From positions 25,708-89,707 of the forward strand of contig DIZL01000032.1 in NCBI GenBank assembly GCA_002429385.1: a DNA stretch of 64,000 nucleotides, in the 5' to 3' direction. The stretch comes from Prolixibacteraceae bacterium UBA6029. GTDB lineage: Bacteria; Bacteroidota; Bacteroidia; Bacteroidales; Prolixibacteraceae. The stretch's first letter is position 1. Each line of letters opens with the position of its first letter. The notes below the pieces were generated by a model. That model worked only from the letters and a program-made list of their open reading frames with translations, had not been told where the DNA came from and did not search any database. Shown piece by piece: positions 51,888-59,797 of this stretch. A program made the position numbers and the translations under genes.

Positions 51888-54800
51888 TTATTTAATTTGG
51901 AACCCTATACCCGAATTCAGGTTAACCGAATTAAATGAATTCAGGTTAAAAACAAGACGTATCCGGTCCCTGAATGAACCCCGAGTACTCGGGGCTGATT
52001 CAATGTTTCCCGAAACAACCAATGGAATATAAATCTCAAAAAAGTTCCATAATCCCGTTTTCAGGCCTGCTTCATAATAGATTGGTGAATGCTGCCCCGT
52101 TCCGGCAACGTGGTCATTCAAAAGGATGTTAACAAATGGCCTGAGCGGTATCCATTGAATCTTCGCCGGAAGACTGCTGGTTAAGGATAGTGAAATAAGC
52201 CAACGACTATATCCAAGTATGTTGTTAACAGGCGACACCAGACCACCTTCAGAAAAGGTCATCTGTCTTGACCAGAAGGTTGTTGGAAAAGCGCTGAAAC
52301 GATCAGGATAAGTGCCCTGGAATAAATATTGCTCCGATCCGCTTCTGCCGCTGGGAGAGAAGGCATAATAAGGAACTTTCAGATTGTCTTTCAGCATACT
52401 GCCTGCAAACAACCGGATATCCAGACCGTTTTTCTTTCCATAATAGCTTAATTTATAATTGAATTCAACCGATGTTTTCAGATAAGACTGACTGGATTCT
52501 GTCGCGACCAATAGTTTAAAAGGATTAACTGCACTAGTCTTTTCCAACTGGTATCCAAATTGCAAATAAGAACTCATTCTGGCTTTCTCCTGAACTTCAA
52601 TCTGGTAAAGGTTGGATGCAGTAATAAAGTAACCGTATGCCTTTTGCTTCAGAGAATGATTCATTTGCAGGGTTCTGAAGTAAAGATCTAATCCTGCTTT
52701 CATGGTATGATAATTTTGATTGCCGGGGGCACCAAATTGTGTTCCTTCCAATGAAAATGTTGCAATTCGGATCAACTGATTATACGGCGTAATATTGTAG
52801 GATATTTTTCCATATCCGGCCAGTCCTGAATGATTAAATGTCAGGAATGGCATAACAAAATACTCAAAGGGTTTAGGTGTCAGGAACCCGCTGTGAATGG
52901 CCATTCCAACCATAAAACCGTTCTCCCTGGTCCAGTTCAGTGCAGGAAAATACATCAGATAGCGTTTTTCAGGATCTTCCAATGAAAAGTACATCTGGGT
53001 CCTTATAGGGTCAGCCTTTGGAAAGAATCCCGATGTCCTGATGTTATTATTCAGCCTGAATAATTCGGGAGTCAAGTGCCTGGGGTCGATTTTAAATTCA
53101 GTATAATTACCATCCGGCATTTCGATGTTTTTCTCTCCTTCAAAACCATCGACCCATTTCTCGAAACAGATCGAATCCCCGATCATCCCTGCAATGACCA
53201 AAGGTGATGCCAACTCGCCATTATTTTTAATCCCGAGTACTCGGGAATGATTTGTGAATCGAACCACTTTATAGTCCATTCGTTTGGTTGTGCCGATGAA
53301 ATCGTCAAAAAACCAGCTTAAGTCTTTACCTGTATGGTCCTCAAATATTTTGCGAAGATCATCAGGTTGCGGATGTTTGAATTTCCATTGGAGATAATAA
53401 TCATGGATTGCAGAATCATATATCGAATCACCAAGATAAGCCCTAAGGTAGTTAAATCCCTTTCCTGTCTTATTGTATATCATCAGGCTGTAATTCAGGG
53501 TAGTATAATCCGGTGCAGACAAATTAGCCGGTTGTTCGAGGTTGGCGCGTGCCTGTGCAATCCATTCTAACTCGTGCATAAGTTTAACCGGCATTTGGTC
53601 TACATGAAAGAACCTGGCCAGTTTGATGTTTTTAATATAGACCTCCCAAAGCTTTTTTTGAGGATATCTCAGGCTCATATAGCGCACTTCAATAGAACTG
53701 GTCATTCCTTCATCCAGATAGGGATATCGCCGCTCATTCGTTCCAAGAGCACTGTAAAACCAGCTATGACCTACTTCGTGCGCAATTACTTCATCCAGCG
53801 AATAGCTATCCTTTGCAAGGCCAATGACTGTAATGCCGGGATATTCCATTCCATCACCTGCACTCAGGGCGCTTTGTACGGCAGTGAAACTCTGATAGGG
53901 ATAGTCTCCATTCCATTTTGAGAAATAACTGATCGCATTATTTACATAAGAGATGGCATTCTTCCAGATTTTAGCCTCCTGATTGGTAAACATGACCCAG
54001 GTAGTCACTTCCCTGCCCGACTCAGGAAGTTTCACTTTTCCTTTCATTACATGGAAACGCTTATCTGCAAACCATGCAAAATCATGAATCTTATCTTCAG
54101 AATAACGTAAAGTTTTTACTTGTCCCGATGAAGGGGGAAAGTCTGCTATCTCACTAGCTTGATTTGATATCCATGAAGTGTCGGTTGCTAACTGGTCAAG
54201 CTTTTGGGTTTCTTCAACATTAAGAAGATTTCCGGTTGCACCAACAATATAATTTGACGGAAGGGTGATACTCACATCATATTTCCCAAATTCCGAATAG
54301 AACTCACCCTGGTCTTCATACGACATCTGGTGCCATCCTGTCCTGTCGTATACAGCCGGTTTGGGATACCATTGTGAAATCTGGTAGGATTCTCCGATAT
54401 GACCTAACCTGGAAGTCACGCCTTTGGGGATCTTAACATGAAATGGAGTAGTAATTTTAATGCTGTCTCCTTGCCTTAAGCCTTTATTCAGTAAAAGCTT
54501 GCAAATATCTGGCTGATCGGGTAATAAATTCCATTGAATCTTTTGATCGTTGATCCTGAAATCCAATGAATCAATAGATCCGCTTAAGGCCGTATCCTTA
54601 AACAATCTTGCCTTTCCCTTTAGATTAAATAACTGACGGGCTAATTCGGTGTGATTGTTCGAATAGCCATTGGCCCATAGGTGAAAATAGAGATAATGAA
54701 GGGTATCAGGTGAATTGTTAATGTAATTAATAGTTTCAAATGCATATAATTCGTGAAGCTTATCATTTAGTGAGACTTGTATCGTATAATCGACTTTCTG

Positions 54801-54932
54801 CTGGAAATATTCCTGTGAAGAAGCTTTGCTGAAAGGCCAGAAAATGAACAGACAGAGAAATATCGACAATCCTGAACTTTGGATGTGATGATATATCTTC
54901 TGTTTATTTAGGTCCAAGCTAATTTTTTGCAT
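51888..54932 (-). CDS. M1-family metallopeptidase with C-terminal barrel-like extension
   Basis: 1014 residues from the ATG at 54932; the 30-residue upstream extension is not a signal peptide, whereas this start gives one (hydrophobic 20-36). The M1 domain has the exopeptidase-type motif GDGMEYPGIT and the zinc site VIAHEVGHSW, with the third ligand Glu 18 residues after the second His (YLDEG). Residues from about 610 on are beta-rich (YFSLEDPEKRYLMYFPALNW) and end as in an outer-membrane barrel. Two CCCGAGTACTCGGG palindromes lie in the coding DNA (51979-51994, 53231-53246). Confidence 0.9.
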   Translation of the reverse strand: MQKISLDLNKQKIYHHIQSSGLSIFLCLFIFWPFSKASSQEYFQQKVDYTIQVSLNDKLHELYAFETINYINNSPDTLHYLYFHLWANGYSNNHTELARQLFNLKGKARLFKDTALSGSIDSLDFRINDQKIQWNLLPDQPDICKLLLNKGLRQGDSIKITTPFHVKIPKGVTSRLGHIGESYQISQWYPKPAVYDRTGWHQMSYEDQGEFYSEFGKYDVSITLPSNYIVGATGNLLNVEETQKLDQLATDTSWISNQASEIADFPPSSGQVKTLRYSEDKIHDFAWFADKRFHVMKGKVKLPESGREVTTWVMFTNQEAKIWKNAISYVNNAISYFSKWNGDYPYQSFTAVQSALSAGDGMEYPGITVIGLAKDSYSLDEVIAHEVGHSWFYSALGTNERRYPYLDEGMTSSIEVRYMSLRYPQKKLWEVYIKNIKLARFFHVDQMPVKLMHELEWIAQARANLEQPANLSAPDYTTLNYSLMIYNKTGKGFNYLRAYLGDSIYDSAIHDYYLQWKFKHPQPDDLRKIFEDHTGKDLSWFFDDFIGTTKRMDYKVVRFTNHSRVLGIKNNGELASPLVIAGMIGDSICFEKWVDGFEGEKNIEMPDGNYTEFKIDPRHLTPELFRLNNNIRTSGFFPKADPIRTQMYFSLEDPEKRYLMYFPALNWTRENGFMVGMAIHSGFLTPKPFEYFVMPFLTFNHSGLAGYGKISYNITPYNQLIRIATFSLEGTQFGAPGNQNYHTMKAGLDLYFRTLQMNHSLKQKAYGYFITASNLYQIEVQEKARMSSYLQFGYQLEKTSAVNPFKLLVATESSQSYLKTSVEFNYKLSYYGKKNGLDIRLFAGSMLKDNLKVPYYAFSPSGRSGSEQYLFQGTYPDRFSAFPTTFWSRQMTFSEGGLVSPVNNILGYSRWLISLSLTSSLPAKIQWIPLRPFVNILLNDHVAGTGQHSPIYYEAGLKTGLWNFFEIYIPLVVSGNIESAPSTRGSFRDRIRLVFNLNSFNSVNLNSGIGFQIK
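51979..51994. repeat. Palindrome CCCCGAGTACTCGGGG (copy 1, within the M1 peptidase gene)
   Basis: Perfect 16-bp palindrome near the 3' end of the peptidase gene. It is translated through (residues near APSTRGSF). Further copies lie at 53231-53246 and 55110-55125, and a variant at 23872-23887. Confidence 0.8.
53231..53246. repeat. Palindrome TCCCGAGTACTCGGGA (copy 2, within the M1 peptidase gene)
   Basis: Same 14-bp core CCCGAGTACTCGGG as copy 1, read through in the linker between the peptidase and barrel-like regions (NHSRVLGIK). Confidence 0.8.
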
Positions 54933-55109
54933 CTCTGATTTTTGTATAATCAACAAACAAGTTCCTTTCTCATTCGGATCCCCCCAGCATATGAATCCTA
55001 TTGAAATAAATATGTGCAACACGACTTGTATTGCACATATTAAAAGGAAGTATTCAGGATAAATTATCCTGAACTCCCACTTTGCTGTTTAAAGTAACCC
55101 GAACCCCGA

Positions 55110-55125
55110 CCCCGAGTACTCGGGG
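55110..55125. repeat. Palindrome CCCCGAGTACTCGGGG (copy 3, intergenic)
   Basis: Perfect 16-bp palindrome between the M1 peptidase gene and the next minus-strand gene, 15 bp after the stop codon of the latter. Here it could act as a transcription-stopping hairpin, though no U-run follows. Confidence 0.75.
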
Positions 55126-55139
55126 GGTGATTTCATTAA

Positions 55140-55457
55140 TTAGATCAGGATGATGATCAAAATGATGATCAATAGGGTGCCTCCGCTGATATAAATGACT
55201 TCACCACTCCTACGGACATTTTCTTTTATCCCTTTACTTTCTTTTCTTAACTCACGTTTTTCTGATCCAGTCATTTCCGACTTGTCCATACTGCGAATTT
55301 CTTCTACTCGTTTATTCATACGGCTTACTTCTTCAGCAGATAATTTATTCTCTGTAACTACAGGAGCAATAGTTTTCGATTCAGCTTTATTAGCGAATGT
55401 AGACGATGAAACCATCGTAAAAATCATCAAGAATGCAATAAAAATAGCTTTTTTCAT
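55140..55457 (-). CDS. Small envelope protein with C-terminal membrane anchor
   Basis: 105 residues: a signal peptide (1-22, cleavage after TFA), a charged helical middle (LSAEEVSRMNKRVEEIRSMD, Lys/Glu-rich) and a C-terminal hydrophobic helix IYISGGTLLIIILIIILI. No known family, but this layout of signal, charged helix and Gly-rich end helix recurs in Bacteroidota. Driven by promoter P11, with the -7 element 29 bp before the ATG. Confidence 0.75.
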   Translation of the reverse strand: MKKAIFIAFLMIFTMVSSSTFANKAESKTIAPVVTENKLSAEEVSRMNKRVEEIRSMDKSEMTGSEKRELRKESKGIKENVRRSGEVIYISGGTLLIIILIIILI

Positions 55458-55486
55458 ATTGTTATTTTTTATATTAATTTATGAAT

Positions 55487-55556
55487 TAAAGGTAGAGGAT
55501 AAGGAATCTTAACTTGTTACACAATTTTGGAAATAAGTTACATCATTATCACATTT
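55487..55556 (-). promoter_or_regulatory. Shared stress-type promoter (P11) of the small envelope protein gene
   Basis: Minus-strand reading: distal box ATGTGATAATGATGTAAC (one extra base inside), proximal ATTGTGTAAC (plus 55516-55521) 21 bp later, 21 bp to TACCTTTA (55487-55494). Confidence 0.75.
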
Positions 55557-55637
55557 CAGATGAGGTTTGCTTCCAACTGATAAAAACGAAAAATAATCAG
55601 TAGTCATACGGAAAGATTCAAATAAACTTTTTCCAGT

Positions 55638-56138
55638 TTATCTTTTCTCCAATCTCCTTGTCGAAATGATGAAAAGTGGTATTAAGGTTTGTAATAAAAC
55701 GGTTTTCGTAACACTTCCCATGACTATATTTTCCAACCATTTCCGACTGTGTGAACCCATAACTATAATAGCTGAATCGATGTCCTTCGATGTTTTTAAT
55801 ATGGATTCAGAAATATCACCTTCTGCTACCATAGTAATTATGGCTTCATCGCCAAGATGGTGTTTTGATTGATCAAGAAAATGCTGAGCAGTCTTTTCCA
55901 ATCCTTCATGACTATCCAATTGCGTTGGAACCGTATCCATGTAACCGGCAAATCCCATTATCGTAACATGTTCTGTTGAAGAATAATACATCGGATCTGC
56001 AATGACATGAAACAAAATTGCTTCGGCTCCCATTGTTTTAGCCAGAGAATACCCGACTTCAGCTACTTTTTGAGCTGAAGGATCATAATCCAGTGCAATC
56101 AATACTTTTTTCTTCCTATTTGTCTTCATTTGGTTCAA
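55638..56138 (-). CDS. Universal stress protein (UspA family), paralogue 2
   Basis: 166 residues, paralogous to the gene at 47672. It has KKVLIALDYDPSAQKVAEVG at the start and the nucleotide loop IVMGSHSRKWLENIVMGSVT near the end, with the G-x9-G-S/T pattern. The two copies keep the same insert around the TIMGFAGYMD segment, so they are a lineage-specific pair. No copy of the shared promoter lies directly upstream. Confidence 0.93.
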   Translation of the reverse strand: MNQMKTNRKKKVLIALDYDPSAQKVAEVGYSLAKTMGAEAILFHVIADPMYYSSTEHVTIMGFAGYMDTVPTQLDSHEGLEKTAQHFLDQSKHHLGDEAIITMVAEGDISESILKTSKDIDSAIIVMGSHSRKWLENIVMGSVTKTVLLQTLIPLFIISTRRLEKR

Positions 56139-56313
56139 TTGTTTGATCCATATAAAAGAGTATTCTTTTCAGAGAATAAACAGCCATAAACCAAGATCAG
56201 AAATATATATAATTAATAAAAATGGTAGTTCATCCTTAAACCTGTCTTGGTATTTTCCAGACAGTTTTTATAATTATCTATATTTCTGCAAACCTAACGA
56301 ATCCCGGAAGTCT

Positions 56314-56673
56314 TCATTCTCCCTGATCCTCCTCCAGGTCAATATGATCGTCTCCTCCTAAACTATAATAGTCATTCTCTTCATCTCCATTGCCTGCATT
56401 TTCAAGGATATTGTCCATTTCTGAGTCGGGAATATCTAAGTCACTGCCCGATACATCATCATGATAATCTTTTTCATTCATGGATTTAAATTCTCCCGTA
56501 TTATTAAATGCCTTTATCGCATTAATATCCTCGGGGTCAATGTCTTTTTCTTCCCTGAATTGTTGGTAAATATCCTCACTGGCAGGATACTCAGGATATC
56601 CGTTTCGGTCATCCTGATCTATACGGTCTCCCTTGCTGTCAGGAAGATTCAAATTATTGCTATCTTCTTTCAT
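56314..56673 (-). CDS. Small acidic hypothetical protein
   Basis: 119 residues from the ATG at 56673. The frame could extend to 56733, but promoter P12 has its -7 element at 56696-56703, so the longer start is ruled out. It is very rich in Asp/Glu/Asn (NLPDSKGDRIDQDDRNGYPE and DHIDLEEDQGE), without membrane segments and probably largely disordered. No family recognised. It may be a stress-related hydrophilic protein. Confidence 0.7.
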   Translation of the reverse strand: MKEDSNNLNLPDSKGDRIDQDDRNGYPEYPASEDIYQQFREEKDIDPEDINAIKAFNNTGEFKSMNEKDYHDDVSGSDLDIPDSEMDNILENAGNGDEENDYYSLGGDDHIDLEEDQGE

Positions 56674-56695
56674 TTTTATATAAATTTTGAGAGGG

Positions 56696-56764
56696 CTAAA
56701 GTAATCGTGCATAAACTGATAATTGTTATACAACTTTTGAAAAGAATTACATCATTCACACATT
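56696..56764 (-). promoter_or_regulatory. Shared stress-type promoter (P12) of the acidic protein gene
   Basis: Minus-strand reading: distal box TGTGTGAATGATGTAAT, proximal GTTGTATAAC (plus 56725-56730) 21 bp later, 21 bp to TACTTTAG (56696-56703). It stands back to back with P13. Confidence 0.72.
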
Positions 56765-56792
56765 TTAAACTCTTATGGATATCACGAAATAA

Positions 56793-56859
56793 TGTGTGAA
56801 TGATGTAACCTTTTCATGGAATTGTGTAAAGCATTTGATAACAAGAAGCCCCATCTTTA
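56793..56859 (+). promoter_or_regulatory. Shared stress-type promoter (P13) of the AsmA-like gene, plus strand
   Basis: TGTGTGAATGATGTAAC with TGTAAC at 56804-56809, proximal ATTGTGTAAA (TGTAAA at 56825-56830) 21 bp later, 21 bp to CATCTTTA (56852-56859), then 26 bp to the ATG. The only plus-strand copy; it fixes the reading direction of all the others. Confidence 0.78.
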
Positions 56860-56885
56860 TATTGGATTCAAATTCCTTCTCAGAA

Positions 56886-58454
56886 ATGAAAATAAAATTA
56901 CTTTCAAAAATCCTGCTTGGAATAGTTGCCTTCGTGCTTCTGTTTATTCTTTTAATTATTGTCGTTGCTGAACCCTTGATTAGAAATAAAATCAGGACAG
57001 AATTGAATAAATACAGCAGTGAGTACCTTATTAATGTAGACAAGGTTCATGTTTCGGTTTTCAAATCAGGACTGGAATTGGAAACTCTTACAATTTTCTC
57101 AAAGTTGCAACAAAGCGGTCATCCGAATTTAAAAGGAGAAATAGCATCTCTAAAAATAAAAGGAATCAACCTACTGAAAGTCCTGTTTAAAAAGGATATT
57201 GACATCAGTGAGGTGGATATTTCAAACATTAATATTGAAGGAAAGCTTTCGTTTCATGAGAAATCCAAAACTCCCGGATTATCGCCCTTAAACATTCGTA
57301 TTGATAGCGTGTTCCTGGATAAAATCAACCTTGAGATTAAAAACACTTCATCTGCACAAACCTATGCAGTACAAGATGGCATTTTAAAGTTATACGATAT
57401 AGAGGCGGCTAAAAAGGACACTCTTTCACTTGGATTGATTAAGCAATTTGATTTTGATGCAGTGAAGTTTGTTTCAATATCAGCTGACAGCATGTACACG
57501 AATGTCGCCATTGGTATAAACTATTCCTCAGTGTCAAAAAAGCTGGCAATCGACAGTGTTTTTATTCAACCTAACTATAAGGATTATGATTTCACGGCAC
57601 GCCATAAATTTGCGACAGATCGTTTAGAAGCCAGGATCGGCAATATTCATTGTTACGATTTCTCTGCAGCTGATTACACCAAACATAAAAACTTAATCAG
57701 CTCTTTCATCGAAATCGGAAATATGGATATGAATGTTTTTCGGGATACCCGGATAGAGATAGAACACAAAAAATCAAGTTCCTTTCAGGACTTGATTTAC
57801 AACTTTTCTGGTACGATCCACATTGATTCGATTGGTCTTAATCGGGGAACTGTTACCTATACCGAACAGGTACCCAAGGCAAATGAGCCGGGGGTCATAA
57901 GCTTTAATGAAATCAAGGCAAAAATCTATAAAATAGCCAATGATAATGTTTACAAAACAGAAGAAGCTTTTGTTGTGCTCCGCGCAGAAGCTTTGTTAAT
58001 GGGGAAAAGCAAAGTAAACGTTTTGTTAAAAGCAAGACTATTCGATAATCAGAATACATTATCAATCAGTGGATCTCTTTCCGGCATGGATGCCGCTGAG
58101 TTGAATCCAATGCTGGAGAAAAATGCTTTTATATATGTTACTTCGGGAAGAATTGATACAATGAATTTCAACCTGGTAGCAAACAACACAAAAGCAACCG
58201 GCAAAATGACTTTACTTTATCATGGATTGACTATCGCACTTGAAAATAAGCATACCGATAATATCACCGGTATTAAAGAACGCTTTGAATCATTGATTGC
58301 GAATAAATTATTATCGGATTCGAATCCACTCCCGGGTGAACCAGTAAGAGTTGGAATCATAGATTATAAAAGAGACCCCGAACGGTTTCTGTTTAATTAC
58401 AGCTCCAAATCTATTTTAACAGGAATTAAATCCAGTCTCATTAAAAGTAAATAA
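56886..58454 (+). CDS. AsmA/DUF748-like periplasmic protein
   Basis: 522 residues from the ATG at 56886. A frame opening at 56796 lies inside promoter P13 and is rejected. The N-terminal membrane anchor is MKIKLLSKILLGIVAFVLLF plus a few residues, followed by an AsmA-like start (NKYSSEYLINVDKVHVSVFK) and repeated beta strands such as INLLKVLFKKDIDISEVDIS. This resembles AsmA/TamB-type lipid-transfer scaffolds facing the periplasm. It is a second such protein besides TamB, this time in the stress set. Confidence 0.78.
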   Translation: MKIKLLSKILLGIVAFVLLFILLIIVVAEPLIRNKIRTELNKYSSEYLINVDKVHVSVFKSGLELETLTIFSKLQQSGHPNLKGEIASLKIKGINLLKVLFKKDIDISEVDISNINIEGKLSFHEKSKTPGLSPLNIRIDSVFLDKINLEIKNTSSAQTYAVQDGILKLYDIEAAKKDTLSLGLIKQFDFDAVKFVSISADSMYTNVAIGINYSSVSKKLAIDSVFIQPNYKDYDFTARHKFATDRLEARIGNIHCYDFSAADYTKHKNLISSFIEIGNMDMNVFRDTRIEIEHKKSSSFQDLIYNFSGTIHIDSIGLNRGTVTYTEQVPKANEPGVISFNEIKAKIYKIANDNVYKTEEAFVVLRAEALLMGKSKVNVLLKARLFDNQNTLSISGSLSGMDAAELNPMLEKNAFIYVTSGRIDTMNFNLVANNTKATGKMTLLYHGLTIALENKHTDNITGIKERFESLIANKLLSDSNPLPGEPVRVGIIDYKRDPERFLFNYSSKSILTGIKSSLIKSK

Positions 58455-58519
58455 TATAAGTCACTAACCGTTTTATTCACTCATTTATTTCAACTTATCT
58501 ATTCAGTCTTACGCATTGT

Positions 58520-58560
58520 CTTTTATCAGTTTTGACAACCTGATAGTGCTCTGATAAAAG
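58520..58560. terminator. Hairpin between convergent genes
   Basis: CTTTTATCAG (58520-58529) and CTGATAAAAG (58551-58560) form a perfect 10-bp inverted pair with a 21-base loop between the ends of the AsmA-like and AraC-type genes. AT-rich; probably a two-way terminator. Confidence 0.55.
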
Positions 58561-58578
58561 TTTCATAATGGATCTCAT

Positions 58579-59139
58579 TTATAATGTTTCGAGTGTCTTT
58601 CTCCCTTTATACTTAAGATGTTTGTAATGGGAAGGAGTTAATCCTGTAAATTTCTTGAATTGGTTTGAAAGATGCGCGACACTGCTGTAATGCATTTTAT
58701 CGGCTATTTCTGTAATATTAAGTTCGTTGTAAATCAGTAATTCTTTAACGTGTTCAATTTTATGGGTAAGCAGGAAGTGTTCAATGGTCAAGCCCTGACT
58801 CTCTGAAAAAACATTGGCCAAATAGGTATAGTCATAATTTAGTTTCTCACTCAGATGTTCGGACAAGTTTACCTTTAGCTGGCTGTCAGAATAATGGACC
58901 AATTCAATAATGATATTCTTTATTCTCTCAATCAGGATGCTTTTATGGTCATTAACCAGTGCAAGGCCAGATTTCTTAAGGCCTATATCAAGCAAGTTGC
59001 GTTGTTCATTTGTGATATTTCCCAAAATTTCAACCTGGCCTAATTCAAGTGTAGTGTAATTTAATCCCAGTTTTTTGAGTTCAGATTTCAAACTCATTTT
59101 GCAGCGATCACTAACCATATTTTTCAAAAAGAGCTTCAT
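58579..59139 (-). CDS. AraC-family regulator with degenerate heavy-metal-associated N-terminus
   Basis: 186 residues. The C-terminal about 100 residues are an AraC/XylS DNA-binding domain with two helix-turn-helices (LSEKLNYDYTYLANVFSESQ and LNITEIADKMHYSSVAHLSN) and the end signature FKKFTGLTPSHYKHLK. The first about 65 residues look like a heavy-metal-associated fold (KNMVSDRCKMSLKSELKKLG to VEI), where the usual C-x-x-C is reduced to one Cys. AraC proteins bind direct repeats 21 bp apart, the geometry of the shared promoters, so it is the best local candidate for their activator. Confidence 0.88.
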   Translation of the reverse strand: MKLFLKNMVSDRCKMSLKSELKKLGLNYTTLELGQVEILGNITNEQRNLLDIGLKKSGLALVNDHKSILIERIKNIIIELVHYSDSQLKVNLSEHLSEKLNYDYTYLANVFSESQGLTIEHFLLTHKIEHVKELLIYNELNITEIADKMHYSSVAHLSNQFKKFTGLTPSHYKHLKYKGRKTLETL

Positions 59140-59248
59140 GCTGCATTAATTAGGTTATGGGTGTATATTTCAAGCAATTCGACTTTCTAAACAGGTGTAT
59201 CTGTCTATTAATTTTTTAACCTTTAACGAAAAATCATTAATAATAGTT

Positions 59249-59797
59249 CTATTTTCTGAAGCTTGAAATATCAACTGCTGATAAAAGGCACTCCTTATTG
59301 TCACCGGTAACTATTCCTTCGATATAAACCAAACACAAGGGATTATTGTCATACCCAAGCATCACTTTGCACGATTCCTTTGCATCAGTGATATAAACAT
59401 CTTTGAAAAATTTATTGAATACCGCTTTTGATTCTTCAGAAACAAACAACTTAAAGTTACTGTTTATCAGGCTAAAACGCCTATCGCCAAGCATGTCGGC
59501 CCCAGTGAAGTTCAACTCACAGATACGCCCGTCATGATCGAGTGTAAAATAGCCCATTGGAGCAAAATCATATAACATGGTATATTTTTTAAGAGCCGTT
59601 TCAGCCGTATCATAAGCCTGTTGCAACTCCTCGTTCTGCATTTCCAATTCTATCTGGTGAACCTGCAATTCGTGAAGTAGTTTTTTTACTTCAATATCTA
59701 CTCCGGGTTCTGATCCTGTTTTTTGCTTTTCTATTAGCTTTTGTTCGGCGACCTTACGCAACATTTGTGGATCAGTAAAATCAATTTCTTTGTTCAT
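59249..59797 (-). CDS. PAS-domain protein without output domain
   Basis: 182 residues. A coiled-coil segment (about 40-65, LLHELQVHQIELEMQNEELQ) leads into one PAS domain (about 75-182) with YTMLYDFAPMGYFTLDHDGR. It stops where a histidine-kinase module would normally follow, so it is either a stand-alone sensor or cut short. Its ATG overlaps the stop of the CheB-CheR-PAS gene (TAATG), giving tight translational coupling. Confidence 0.82.
   Translation of the reverse strand: MNKEIDFTDPQMLRKVAEQKLIEKQKTGSEPGVDIEVKKLLHELQVHQIELEMQNEELQQAYDTAETALKKYTMLYDFAPMGYFTLDHDGRICELNFTGADMLGDRRFSLINSNFKLFVSEESKAVFNKFFKDVYITDAKESCKVMLGYDNNPLCLVYIEGIVTGDNKECLLSAVDISSFRK

Noticed and set aside
56796..56885. 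Upstream start for the AsmA-like gene
   Set aside because: The region is promoter P13 and its leader; the predicted transcription start is downstream of that ATG.
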